A stretch of 64,000 nucleotides of DNA from an uncultured Lachnospiraceae bacterium (GTDB lineage Bacteria; Bacillota; Clostridia; Lachnospirales; Lachnospiraceae): the NCBI GenBank assembly GCA_944380605.1, contig CALWIA010000021.1, positions 29,603-93,602 of the forward strand, read 5' to 3'. Below, piece after piece: positions 1 through 7,005 of this stretch. The position numbers and the translations under genes were made by a program. Under the pieces are notes generated by a model that did not search any database, was not told the origin of the DNA, and worked only from the letters and a program-made list of their open reading frames with translations. Position 1 is the first letter of the stretch. Every line of letters starts with the position of its first letter.

Positions 1-127
1 TTTTGTAAATAAAGAAGATGAACAGTCCCAGCAGAAAGGCCAGAAACAGGGCAATCCCCATGTCCAGTATGGATATGCTGGAGATATTTTCCAGAAAGCT
101 GGATTTGAAAATGTCCTGAGTGGTCAT
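1..127 (-). CDS. DUF4956 family membrane protein, N-terminal part (cut by window edge)
   Basis: Only the first 42 codons are present; the gene runs off the left edge. The visible protein starts MTTQDIFKSSFLENIS and continues into a strongly hydrophobic stretch (residues about 21-41), which matches the start of DUF4956 membrane proteins. A good ribosome binding site (AAGGAGGAG) lies 6 bases before the ATG. It is 24 bases downstream of the VTC gene on the same strand. In many bacteria DUF4956 proteins sit next to VTC polyphosphate polymerases, which supports the call. Its biochemical role is not established; a part in polyphosphate synthesis or handling at the membrane is inference from that pairing. 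Confidence 0.75.
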   Translation of the reverse strand, partial: MTTQDIFKSSFLENISSISILDMGIALFLAFLLGLFIFFIYK

Positions 128-151
128 AGCGTCGCTCCTCCTTAAAAAGGT

Positions 152-847
152 TTAATCGTACCGGCGGCACAGGGCATATTTGGAACAGGCTGCCGCCTGC
201 CTGTGGGGAACCTGCACCGCCATCCGGACAAGTTCGGGCAGAAACGCGTCGTATTTGATTTCCAGCACGGTGATCTGCTCTGTTACAGGCAGGAAGAAGA
301 GATCCGGGTTCAGGAAATCCACGCAGCCAAGGCTGGAACGGATCTTCCGGTCAAGGGTAATGCGCACGTTTCCAGGCGGATAAAAAAACGCTTCCCGTTC
401 GTAGCACACAATGGTTTTGGGAGAAAGTCCCCTGCCCCGCAGCTTGCTGTAGTACTCCATCAGAAGCGGATTTCCGGAATCCAGCAGGAATTCGTAACTG
501 CCGGCGAGGAGCTTTTGTACCTGTTCCGTCGTCAGCCGGGCGCTCCGTTTGCCGCACAGGCCATTGGTTTTGTATTTCTTTTCCAGGCGGATGAAGGAAG
601 TGTCGGTTCCGTAATACCGCAGCCGGAATTTTTCCCGACGATTCACGCCGTCGATCTTTTCCCGCAGGGCGCTGTCATAGGGGGTATCAAAATATAAACT
701 GGTCACCCGGTATGTACCGTCGGGGCCGGCGTGCCTGTCATGGGGGAAGAGTTTTCGGAGTCTTTGGGAAAGCACCAGGTCTTCCCGCAGGCTGATCTGG
801 TGCTTCATCTCATGCCGAAGGGGAAAGGCGGGCGGCTTAGTCGTCAT
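152..847 (-). CDS. VTC domain polyphosphate polymerase
   Basis: A 231-residue protein covering essentially one VTC domain. Members of this family make polyphosphate from ATP inside a tunnel lined with basic residues. Visible landmarks are RHEMKHQIS (residues about 11-19), REKFRLRYYG, FIRLEKKYK, ITLD and VLEIKYD near the C-terminus; these charged strands form the tunnel in the family. The start MTTKPPAF was chosen because its ATG overlaps the stop of the upstream lipoprotein gene by 11 bases and has a GGAGA site 8-9 bases upstream; longer readings in this frame only run antisense-like through the tandem repeat. No membrane segment is seen, so the partner DUF4956 protein probably supplies the membrane link. 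The polymer made is inferred from the family. Confidence 0.85.
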   Translation of the reverse strand: MTTKPPAFPLRHEMKHQISLREDLVLSQRLRKLFPHDRHAGPDGTYRVTSLYFDTPYDSALREKIDGVNRREKFRLRYYGTDTSFIRLEKKYKTNGLCGKRSARLTTEQVQKLLAGSYEFLLDSGNPLLMEYYSKLRGRGLSPKTIVCYEREAFFYPPGNVRITLDRKIRSSLGCVDFLNPDLFFLPVTEQITVLEIKYDAFLPELVRMAVQVPHRQAAACSKYALCRRYD

Positions 848-1997
848 AGCCGCTGTCTCCGTAATTGCTGTCTCCGTCGTCGTCATCGCTGTAGTCGCTG
901 CCGCCGTCGTCGTAGTTGGTATCGCCGTAATTGCTGTTTCCGTAGTTGGTATCGCTGTAGTCGGTGACGCCGTCGTTGTTGGGGCCGTAATCGGTGTCGT
1001 CATAGTCGGTGACGCCGTCGCTGCTGGGGCCGTAGTCGGTGTCGTCATAGTCGGTGACGCCGTCGCTGTTGGGGCCATAATCGGTGTCGTCATAGTCGGT
1101 GACGCCGTCGCTGTTGGGGCCATAATCGGTGTCGTCATAGTCGGTGACGCCGTCGCTGTTGGGGCCGTAGTCGGTGTCGTCATAGTCGGTGACGCCGTCG
1201 CTGTTGGGGCCGTAGTCGGTGTCGTCATAGTCGGTGACGCCGCTGCCGGCAGCCGGGGTTTCACTCGGTATTTCCATGATGATGTGCTTTGCCTCGATCA
1301 CTTCTCCTGTCACAGCGTGGATATCGTATTGGTATTTTATTCCGTTTGCCGTAAATTCCAGTTCAAAAACCGGCGTTCCGTCATCGTGATCAAATTCTTT
1401 GTCCGCAAAAACCGCGTCCGCCGCAGGGACGTTTGCCTGAGCCAGCGCGATTTCCTGCGCCTTTTCCAGAGTGATATAGGGAGATGGTTTGCCCTCACTG
1501 GCGTAGACGGGGTCGTAATCGCTGTCGTTAATGGTTACGATGCGGGAGGAAAGCTTCAGTTCTTTAATGGCGTCCTGGGTGCTCTCGCTCATATCCGCCA
1601 GAAAATCATCGCTTGGAAGCACCGAACCCGGTTCCAGCTGCAGGACAATGTTCTTCTTGTTCCCATCGATATCTTCTAAAAAGTAACCGGCTTCGTTGAT
1701 TTCCGCGATCAGATCCTGAAGGACGTTTTTACAGTCTTTCCCGATGTAATCCGGATATGCGGCTACAATGCGTTTGCCGTCGTCGTTCAGGCCGGTCAGG
1801 GAGGTAACATTCCCCTCTTTGTTGTATTCGATCTGGATTTCCGGGTTGACGCTCAGAATCAGAGTACCCGTTTCTTGCAGCGCCGTACCCGCCTGCGCTG
1901 TTTCAACCTGCGCCGATGTTCCGCATCCGGTCAGAAGGACTGCCGACGCGACAGCCAGGGAAGAGACCAATGCATAAAGTTTTCTTCTCAATTTCAT
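837..1997 (-). CDS. RsgI-like lipoprotein with PepSY-like domain and DY-rich tandem repeats
   Basis: A 386-residue lipoprotein. Lipobox LTGC puts the lipidated cysteine at residue 25. Residues about 45-140 resemble the extracellular middle domain of RsgI anti-sigma factors (LILSVNPEIQIEYN, then GLNDDGKRIV), including the Asn51-Pro52 pair that is the autoproteolysis site in RsgI. Residues about 170-240 look like a PepSY domain (YITLEKAQEIAL through TGEVIEAKH). The C-terminus has six exact or near-exact copies of GVTDYDDTDYGPNSD and then a decayed Asp/Tyr/Gly/Ser-rich tail. It lies 100 bases downstream of rsgI and overlaps the VTC gene start, so it belongs to the same operon. A cell-surface sensor or adhesive role is inference; no enzyme motif is visible. 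Confidence 0.75.
   Translation of the reverse strand: MKLRRKLYALVSSLAVASAVLLTGCGTSAQVETAQAGTALQETGTLILSVNPEIQIEYNKEGNVTSLTGLNDDGKRIVAAYPDYIGKDCKNVLQDLIAEINEAGYFLEDIDGNKKNIVLQLEPGSVLPSDDFLADMSESTQDAIKELKLSSRIVTINDSDYDPVYASEGKPSPYITLEKAQEIALAQANVPAADAVFADKEFDHDDGTPVFELEFTANGIKYQYDIHAVTGEVIEAKHIIMEIPSETPAAGSGVTDYDDTDYGPNSDGVTDYDDTDYGPNSDGVTDYDDTDYGPNSDGVTDYDDTDYGPNSDGVTDYDDTDYGPSSDGVTDYDDTDYGPNNDGVTDYSDTNYGNSNYGDTNYDDGGSDYSDDDDGDSNYGDSGYDD
972..1241 (-). repeat. Six tandem 45-bp repeats coding for 15 residues each
   Basis: Six head-to-tail 45-bp units encode GVTDYDDTDYGPNSD; the fifth has SSD and the sixth NND at the end. A seventh, diverged unit (GVTDYSDTNYG) starts at 971 and decays toward the stop codon at 837. 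The units are almost identical at DNA level, which suggests recent expansion and possible length variation by slippage or recombination. Confidence 0.95.
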
Positions 1998-2097
1998 AGT
2001 GCTTGCTCCTTTCGGTTTTAAGTGCTTTTGTTTTCTTACATGTACAGATTACGGAAACAGATTTCCAAAAACGGGGCAGGATGGAAAAATTTTTACG

Positions 2098-3099
2098 TCA
2101 ATCATAATCTGAGCCATCGCCGTCATCGCCATAATCGCTGCCATAGTTGGAGCTGCCGCTGTGTTCGGGGCTGTAATCCGTACCTCCGTCTCTGTAGTCA
2201 GAGACTCCATGACGGTAGCTGCTGTCTCCACTGGCGTCGGGGCCATAATCCGTATCCCCGTATCCGGCAGAGCTGGAAGACTCAGGAGGTGTTTCCGGCT
2301 GAGGCGGCTGGGTTTCGGCAGGTTTGGAAGGGGCTGGAGCCGTCTCCGAGGGCTTGGAAGGGGCGGGGGCCGTCTCCGGCTGAGACGGTCCAGACCCGGC
2401 AGGCCTGGAAGATGCAGGAGCCGTTTCTGGCTGAGGCGGCCGGGTTTCGGCAGGGCTGGAAGACGCAGGGGGCGTTTCCGGAGGAGAAGAGACCGGTGTG
2501 CTCTCCGGGCTTTTCTGTCTGTTCTGATGCTGGATAATTTCTATTGTGATGGAAACCTGGCCGTCCAGATGATCGGTCACGCCGGTGCGCAGTTCCACCC
2601 CGTATTCCTGGAACAGGGCGTCATCCGGAGCGTCAATGGAGAAAGAAACCTGTCCGCCTGCGGAAAGAAAGCCCATGTCTATTGCCCGGTCAATCAGCTC
2701 TTCTGCGGCGGTTACCTTGTCTTTTCCTCTGCCATGATATCCCTCCAGCAGTTCTTTTCCATCTTCGTTGGTTCCCGTGAGTTTCACGACGGTGCCCTGG
2801 CGGTTCAAATCCATTTTTACCTCCGGATTGATGGTCAGATAAATGGAAGAATAGGGCTGTATATAGTTCTGATAGTAACCAAATCCGAAAAACAACAGGA
2901 AGCAGGCGGCGGCTGCCGCGATGCCGCTGCTCATCCACCGAACGATATGGGATGATTTTTTCTGCGGTTCGTTTACCAGCACAGGGTTGTATACGGTCTG
3001 CCCTACCTCGTAGCGGAGATTGGCGGCTTTCAGAAAGCGGCCTTCTTCGTCCAGCAGGACAGCATAGCCGGGATGGCATTCCATTACCAGATAGCTCAT
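2098..3099 (-). CDS. rsgI: RsgI family anti-sigma-I factor
   Basis: A 333-residue single-pass membrane protein. Residues 1-45 match the cytoplasmic RsgI N-terminal domain that binds sigma-I (LVMECHPGYAVLLDEEGRF, YEVGQTV). A transmembrane segment covers about 57-74. The outside part begins with YLTINPEVKMDLNRQG, a typical RsgI middle domain with the cleavable Asn91-Pro92 pair, followed by about 85 residues rich in Pro/Ser/Glu/Thr and a Tyr/Asp/Gly-rich tail (GDTDYGPDASGDS and similar). The ATG overlaps the sigI stop (ATGA). RsgI proteins in other Clostridia end in carbohydrate-binding or enzyme domains; here the tail is low-complexity and shares the TDYGP motif with the next gene. The sensed signal is unknown. 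Confidence 0.88.
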   Translation of the reverse strand: MSYLVMECHPGYAVLLDEEGRFLKAANLRYEVGQTVYNPVLVNEPQKKSSHIVRWMSSGIAAAAACFLLFFGFGYYQNYIQPYSSIYLTINPEVKMDLNRQGTVVKLTGTNEDGKELLEGYHGRGKDKVTAAEELIDRAIDMGFLSAGGQVSFSIDAPDDALFQEYGVELRTGVTDHLDGQVSITIEIIQHQNRQKSPESTPVSSPPETPPASSSPAETRPPQPETAPASSRPAGSGPSQPETAPAPSKPSETAPAPSKPAETQPPQPETPPESSSSAGYGDTDYGPDASGDSSYRHGVSDYRDGGTDYSPEHSGSSNYGSDYGDDGDGSDYD

Positions 3100-3821
3100 G
3101 TTTTTGCCGCTCCTTTCATCACCTGTTTTAAATGCCCGCGGATGATTTCATACCCGTTGGTATAAATCAGCAGCAGGGCGATCATATATTTGCGGTGCCG
3201 CTCCAATGTCTTGCGTTCCACGCCGCTGCCTTCCGACAGGCGTCCAATGGGCAGCCGCTGTGTCTTTAAAAGGTCATCCAGCAGTTCCGGATGTTCTTTC
3301 GCGTATTCCAGGGCCTTGCGGCATGCCGCCAGCGTGCGCTGCTGCCTGGGGCAGTTGTCCGCCACATCGGAAAGGCTGACTTCGAAATGTTCCATTTGGC
3401 GGGTCAGTTCTGCGATTTCCTGGCGGGTAGCGTCCCGCATCACCAGTTCTTCGTGATAATCCCGGCCGTCTGCGAGTTTTTCGCCAAGAGATTTCTGCTC
3501 TTCGTCAGCGGGCATATCCAGGGAGACAGCGCCGCTGTGGCGTCTTTCCTGGCGGCTGAAATCAATGAGCCGGCTTCGGATCAGCATGGAGGCGTATTTC
3601 AAAAAAGCGCCCCGGGTGCGGGAATACCCATGAATGGCCTCGTGAAAGGCCATCATGGCGATGCTCAGTTCATCGTCCTGGCCTTCGACGGGCGGGCGTT
3701 TTAGGAATTTTGCGGTTTCTGTTTTGATAAAAGGCAGGTACGCGCGGATAAAGTCATCCGCTGCCCGGATGTCTTCTTTGGCGGCATAGACCTGCGAAAC
3801 GATGCGGTGCTCGTCGTTCAT
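3096..3821 (-). CDS. sigI: RNA polymerase sigma-I factor
   Basis: A 241-residue protein, the normal size for SigI. It carries the sigma-70 region 2 signature around residues 30-95 (FIRAYLPFIKTETAKF, DDELSIAMMAFHEAIHGYSRTRGAFLKYASMLIRSRLIDFSRQERR) and a C-terminal helix-turn-helix-like segment (LPIGRLSEGSGVERKTLERHRKYMIALLLI). The start MNDEHR was chosen because ACAGGAGGAATT precedes it; an upstream in-frame Met has no ribosome binding site. Translationally coupled to rsgI by a 4-base overlap. SigI controls heat-shock or polysaccharide-sensing genes in other Firmicutes. Here the likely first target is its own operon, which includes polyphosphate polymerase. Confidence 0.9.
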   Translation of the reverse strand: MNDEHRIVSQVYAAKEDIRAADDFIRAYLPFIKTETAKFLKRPPVEGQDDELSIAMMAFHEAIHGYSRTRGAFLKYASMLIRSRLIDFSRQERRHSGAVSLDMPADEEQKSLGEKLADGRDYHEELVMRDATRQEIAELTRQMEHFEVSLSDVADNCPRQQRTLAACRKALEYAKEHPELLDDLLKTQRLPIGRLSEGSGVERKTLERHRKYMIALLLIYTNGYEIIRGHLKQVMKGAAKT

Positions 3822-3846
3822 GCGGCAATTCCTCCTGTATATAGCA

Positions 3847-3874
3847 TACGTTCCCGTTTTGAAAAAACCGGGGT
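3847..3874 (-). promoter_or_regulatory. Possible sigma-I-type promoter for the sigI operon
   Basis: On the minus strand, ACCCCG (3869-3874) is followed 18 bases later by CGTA (3847-3850), resembling the C-rich -35 and CGWA -10 elements described for sigma-I promoters. It lies 26 bases before the sigI start. The match is by eye and the spacer was not checked against a curated set. A sigma-A-like alternative (TTGTCT at 3925-3930 with an AT-rich -10) lies farther upstream. Confidence 0.35.
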
Positions 3875-3912
3875 CGGAGTCCCCCTTAAATGCTGCAGGT
3901 ATAAAATACCAT

Positions 3913-3926
3913 CTTAAAATTTTAAG
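3913..3926. promoter_or_regulatory. Perfect 14-bp palindrome upstream of sigI
   Basis: CTTAAAATTTTAAG is perfectly self-complementary and lies in the 267-base gap between sigI and the small gene at 4089-4319. It could be an operator or part of an AT-rich upstream promoter element. The rest of the gap holds a run of nine G (4063-4071) and nothing else recognised. Confidence 0.3.
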
Positions 3927-4088
3927 ACAAACTGCGCGCGGGAGCGACCGCAGGAGAGTTAAAAGAATGTAAAATTCAGGTAAAATCCAGAACACGGCGA
4001 AAGACGCTGCTTTTGAAGTGAAGATAGATGAATAGATGTTTGGGTTGCTTCGGATTCATGCCGGGGGGGGGCGGGGTTGAGGTTTTTC

Positions 4089-4319
4089 TTACTCCTCAAA
4101 CTCCACCACCACGTAATAGCCCCGTTCGTTTTGCTTGACGTCTTTGACGACGCCATGGTCGGTTTTCAGCTTGTCCCGTCCCTTGTAGCAGCCGGACATG
4201 GCGACCGCCGGTTCTATGATGTAGCAGCAGCCGCTGTCGGCGTCATGGGCGGAAACTTCTACTTCCTGGCCGGGCTGAACCAGGCCCTGCCGTTCCATTT
4301 TAAATTCAATCGTCCGCAT
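4089..4319 (-). CDS. Small conserved hypothetical protein
   Basis: A 76-residue protein with a good ribosome binding site (GGAAAGGAG) before the ATG. It reads MRTIEFKMERQGLVQPGQEV at the start and ends with an acidic EFEE. No signal peptide, membrane segment or metal-binding motif is visible; two cysteines are adjacent (residues 31-32). The alternating hydrophobic and charged residues suggest a small beta-rich domain. I do not recognise the family. It is transcribed away from the decarboxylase gene and toward sigI, with a separate leader, so it is probably its own transcription unit. Confidence 0.6.
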   Translation of the reverse strand: MRTIEFKMERQGLVQPGQEVEVSAHDADSGCCYIIEPAVAMSGCYKGRDKLKTDHGVVKDVKQNERGYYVVVEFEE

Positions 4320-4483
4320 GGTGCAGGCTCCTTTCCGATTCTGATACTTTCTCCATTATAAATCCGCCGGCGCGGATTGTCACGGAAATCCTGCTTTCCG
4401 CTTTTCCCTTTGCAGGTTTTGTGGTAAAATGTTACCGGCGCGGGCGAAACCCGCGGACACAGGAAACAGAAGGGAGACCGGGA

Positions 4484-5944
4484 ATGAAGCAGGCAGAAGA
4501 CGGGCGGCAGGGGAATCTGTATCAGGCGCTGCTGGAATACAGCGGACAGGGCGTATATCCGTTTCACATGCCGGGGCACAAACGGCGGACGGAGGATCCG
4601 TTTCTGCGGGATTTCCCGAATCCATTTTCCATAGACATCACGGAGATTCACGGGTTTGACAATCTGCACCATGCCGAGGGGATTCTGCGGGAATCCATGG
4701 ACCGGATGGCGGCGGTGTACGGAGCGGACCGCTCGTATTACCTGGTGAACGGCAGCAGCAGCGGAGTGCTGAGCGCCGTTTCCGCCGTTTCCGACAATTC
4801 AGGCACAATTCTCATGGCGAGGAACTGCCATAAATCCGCGTATCACGGGGTCTTTTTGAATCGTATGCGGACTGCATACACTTATCCACAAATCCACGGA
4901 GAATTCGGTGTACAATGTGGATTAGTACCGTCGGAAATTGAAAAATTGTTGAATCAAAATGTGGATATCTCCGCGGTTTTTGTAGTTTCGCCGACTTATG
5001 ATGGAATTGTGTCGGATATTAAAAAAATCGCGAATCTTTGTCACGAAAGAAAAATTCCACTGGTAGCAGATGAAGCCCACGGAGCCCATTTTCCCTTTGG
5101 AAGCCAGTTTCCGGCGTCCGCGCTGGAAGCGGGGGCAGACGTAGTGATCCAGAGCCTGCACAAGACCCTGCCGTCTCTGACCCAGACGGCGGTGCTGCAT
5201 GTAAAAGAGGGCCTGGTGGATGTGGACCGGCTGGAACATTATCTTCAGATCTATCAGAGCAGCAGTCCCTCCTATGTGTTTATGGCTGCCATGGAACGCT
5301 GCGTTTCTTATATGAATGGAGAGGGACGGCGGCGGATGGACTCGTTTTACCAACGGATCCTGGCTCTCCGCCGGGAGCTGGAAGGCATGCGGTGCCTGCG
5401 CCTGCTGGACGCGTCGGCGAAAGGCACGTACGGCATATACGATCTGGACCTTTCCAAAATCGTGATTTCCACCAGGAAGGCGCGGATTACAGGGGAGGAG
5501 CTGGACCGGCGGCTTCGGGAAGAAGCGGGACTGGAAATGGAGATGTGCACGGCGGATTCGGTGACCGCCATTACCAGCCTTATGGATACAGAAGAAGGAC
5601 TGAACCGGCTGAAAGAGGCGCTTCTGGAGGCGGACCGGCGGCTGGAGAAGCGCGTTCCGGCAGAGAGGCCGGCAGAACCGCTGCCGCCGATTCCTGCTGC
5701 CCGGCCGGTGATGACGATTTATGAGGCCTGGAACCGGCCGAAAAAGCCGGTGCCGCTGGAACAGAGCGCAGGGCATATCTCCGGAGAATATGTGTACCTG
5801 TATCCGCCGGGCATTCCGATTCTGGCGCCGGGCGAGGAAATCCTGCCCCAGGCGGCGGAAACCATGATCCGGTATAAAGAGTCGGGGCTTGCGCTGCAGG
5901 GGCTGAAGGATTACCGGGCGGAAACCATACAGGTGCTGCGGTAA
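4484..5944 (+). CDS. Orn/Lys/Arg decarboxylase family PLP enzyme
   Basis: A 486-residue fold-type I PLP enzyme of the Gram-positive YaaO/SpeA type. Visible motifs are PFHMPGHKRR near the N-terminus, VADEAHGAHFPFG, and SLHKTLPSLTQTAVL holding the Schiff-base lysine. The C-terminal small domain includes YVYLYPPGIPILAPGE. It probably decarboxylates arginine or lysine in polyamine synthesis; the exact substrate cannot be read from sequence. The ATG follows AGGGAGA; a start farther upstream would lack homology. It is followed 29 bases later by tmk, as yaaO-tmk are in Bacillus. The segment 4870-5060 is clearly more AT-rich and uses different codons from the rest of the gene. Confidence 0.88.
   Translation: MKQAEDGRQGNLYQALLEYSGQGVYPFHMPGHKRRTEDPFLRDFPNPFSIDITEIHGFDNLHHAEGILRESMDRMAAVYGADRSYYLVNGSSSGVLSAVSAVSDNSGTILMARNCHKSAYHGVFLNRMRTAYTYPQIHGEFGVQCGLVPSEIEKLLNQNVDISAVFVVSPTYDGIVSDIKKIANLCHERKIPLVADEAHGAHFPFGSQFPASALEAGADVVIQSLHKTLPSLTQTAVLHVKEGLVDVDRLEHYLQIYQSSSPSYVFMAAMERCVSYMNGEGRRRMDSFYQRILALRRELEGMRCLRLLDASAKGTYGIYDLDLSKIVISTRKARITGEELDRRLREEAGLEMEMCTADSVTAITSLMDTEEGLNRLKEALLEADRRLEKRVPAERPAEPLPPIPAARPVMTIYEAWNRPKKPVPLEQSAGHISGEYVYLYPPGIPILAPGEEILPQAAETMIRYKESGLALQGLKDYRAETIQVLR
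4882..4968. other. Cluster of DnaA-box-like 9-mers inside a coding region
   Basis: One perfect box, TTATCCACA, is at 4882-4890. Two one-mismatch copies on the opposite strand, TGTGGATTA (4916-4924) and TGTGGATAT (4960-4968), follow within 87 bases, all in the AT-rich part of the decarboxylase gene. Such clusters can bind DnaA away from the origin. Chance is possible because the surrounding sequence is AT-rich. Confidence 0.35.
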
Positions 5945-5973
5945 CAGACGAAAAAGAAAGAAGGACAAAAACC

Positions 5974-6669
5974 ATGGGAAAACTGCTGGTGATTGAAGGA
6001 AGCGATGGAAGCGGAAAAGCGACGCAGACGAAACTGCTGTATGAAGCGCTGCAGGGCGCGGGAAAAGCGGTGCGGATGGTATCTTACCCCAACTATGACA
6101 GCCCTTCCTCCGCGCTGGTGAAAATGTACCTGGGCAGCCAGTTCGGCGAGGATCCCCGCGGGGTAAACCCCTACGTGGCCTCTTCTTTCTATGCGGTGGA
6201 TCGGTTCGCATCTTATCTGAAAGACTGGAAGGAATTTTATGAGGCGGATCCGGAACACGTGGTCATCTGCGACCGGTATGTCACCAGCAACATGCTGCAC
6301 CAGGCGGCAAAACTGGATTCCGAAGAAGAAAAAGAACGGTTTCTGGACTGGGAATACGATTTCGAATATGTAAAAGGCGGACTGCCTGTGCCGGACGCTG
6401 TATTTTTCCTGGACGTGCCGCCGGAGATCACCTTCCGGCTGATGAAAGACCGGGAAAACAAAATGACCCACCAGGCAGCCAAAGATATTCACGAATCCAA
6501 CCCCCGCTTTCTCATTCAGTCCTACGAAAACAGCCGGCTGCTCTGCCGGAAATACCACTGGATTTCCATTCCCTGCTGCACAGAAGACGGGATCCTGAAG
6601 CCCATAGCAGAAATCCACCAGGCCATTTGCCGGCATCTGCATATACAGCCCGCAAAAAGTATGGTATAA
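5974..6669 (+). CDS. tmk: Thymidylate kinase
   Basis: A 231-residue deoxynucleoside monophosphate kinase that would phosphorylate dTMP to dTDP. The P-loop is EGSDGSGKATQT (residues 8-19), and the catalytic DRY motif appears as VVICDRYVTSNMLHQAAK. A LID-like segment MKDRENKMTHQAAKDIHESNPRF follows. The residue after the P-loop lysine is Ala rather than Ser/Thr, with Thr next; I believe this occurs in a Clostridial tmk subset, so it need not mean loss of activity. It is preceded by AAGAAAGAAGG and is probably in one operon with the decarboxylase upstream. Its stop lies inside an extended -10 sequence (TGGTATAAT, 6662-6670). Confidence 0.88.
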   Translation: MGKLLVIEGSDGSGKATQTKLLYEALQGAGKAVRMVSYPNYDSPSSALVKMYLGSQFGEDPRGVNPYVASSFYAVDRFASYLKDWKEFYEADPEHVVICDRYVTSNMLHQAAKLDSEEEKERFLDWEYDFEYVKGGLPVPDAVFFLDVPPEITFRLMKDRENKMTHQAAKDIHESNPRFLIQSYENSRLLCRKYHWISIPCCTEDGILKPIAEIHQAICRHLHIQPAKSMV

Positions 6670-6670
6670 T

Positions 6671-7005
6671 AAGAGCACTTGGCGAGGTTTTTTCGAGCCT
6701 AGTGCGAGTCATACCTGGCTGCTTAGCAAATCGGAGCCGAAGGCGAACGATGCGCTTAGCAGACATGGTATAATGTCCACGAATGCATTAAGCAGTGCGG
6801 CAGATGACAGCTGTCGTGGAGGCGTCGTGCTTGCACGTAAGCATCCAGACAGCTGTCAGATGCCATAGGGCGCAAGCCCGTGAGCGAACGAACGAAGTTC
6901 GTGAGCGCGCACTGCGCTGATGGAGCAAGGCGCAAGCCCGTGAGCGAGGAAACGAAGTTCCCGAGCGCGCACTGCGCCGGGCGAATAAGGAAGGGAGGAA
7001 GTTTT
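6671..7005. other. Structured, repeat-rich intergenic region between tmk and holB
   Basis: No convincing gene. It holds a second TGGTATAAT extended -10 (6766-6774) that could drive holB; two copies of the palindrome GACAGCTGTC (6806-6815 and 6848-6857) flanking a spacer; a pair of GCTTAGCA-type segments (6720 and 6755 area); and a 49-bp direct repeat described separately. An open frame runs through the repeat into holB, but its upstream part codes only for repeat-derived peptides (ERTKFVSAHCA-like), so holB is started at 7006. Confidence 0.7.
6869..6977 (+). repeat. Two 49-bp direct repeats with hairpin potential, 60-bp period
   Basis: Copies at 6869-6917 and 6929-6977 begin GGCGCAAGCCCGTGAGCG and end GAGCGCGCACTGCGC. 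Each can fold: GGGC-GCAA-GCCC with a GNRA tetraloop, and a central stem that is ACGAAC/GTTCGT around GAA in copy 1. In copy 2 the five differences all fall in that central stem, and two of three changed pairs stay paired (A-T to G-C, C-G to G-C; the third becomes A-C). This looks like a mobile or REP-like structured element family rather than code. Confidence 0.7.

Noticed and set aside
972..1241. Considered as a CRISPR array
   Set aside because: The 45-bp units are contiguous without spacers and are translated in frame as a protein repeat.
152..1264. A longer minus-strand frame fusing a Thr/Ala/Pro-rich repeat peptide to the VTC domain
   Set aside because: The upstream part is the same DNA as the lipoprotein repeat read in another frame. 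The VTC start at 847 has a ribosome binding site and fits the family.
4922..6211. A 429-codon minus-strand frame across the decarboxylase and tmk
   Set aside because: Composition is Arg/Pro/His-rich and it covers two well-defined plus-strand genes.
6880..7005. N-terminal extension of holB through the 49-bp repeats
   Set aside because: The extension encodes only repeat-derived residues; a strong ribosome binding site and the conserved delta' start are at 7006.
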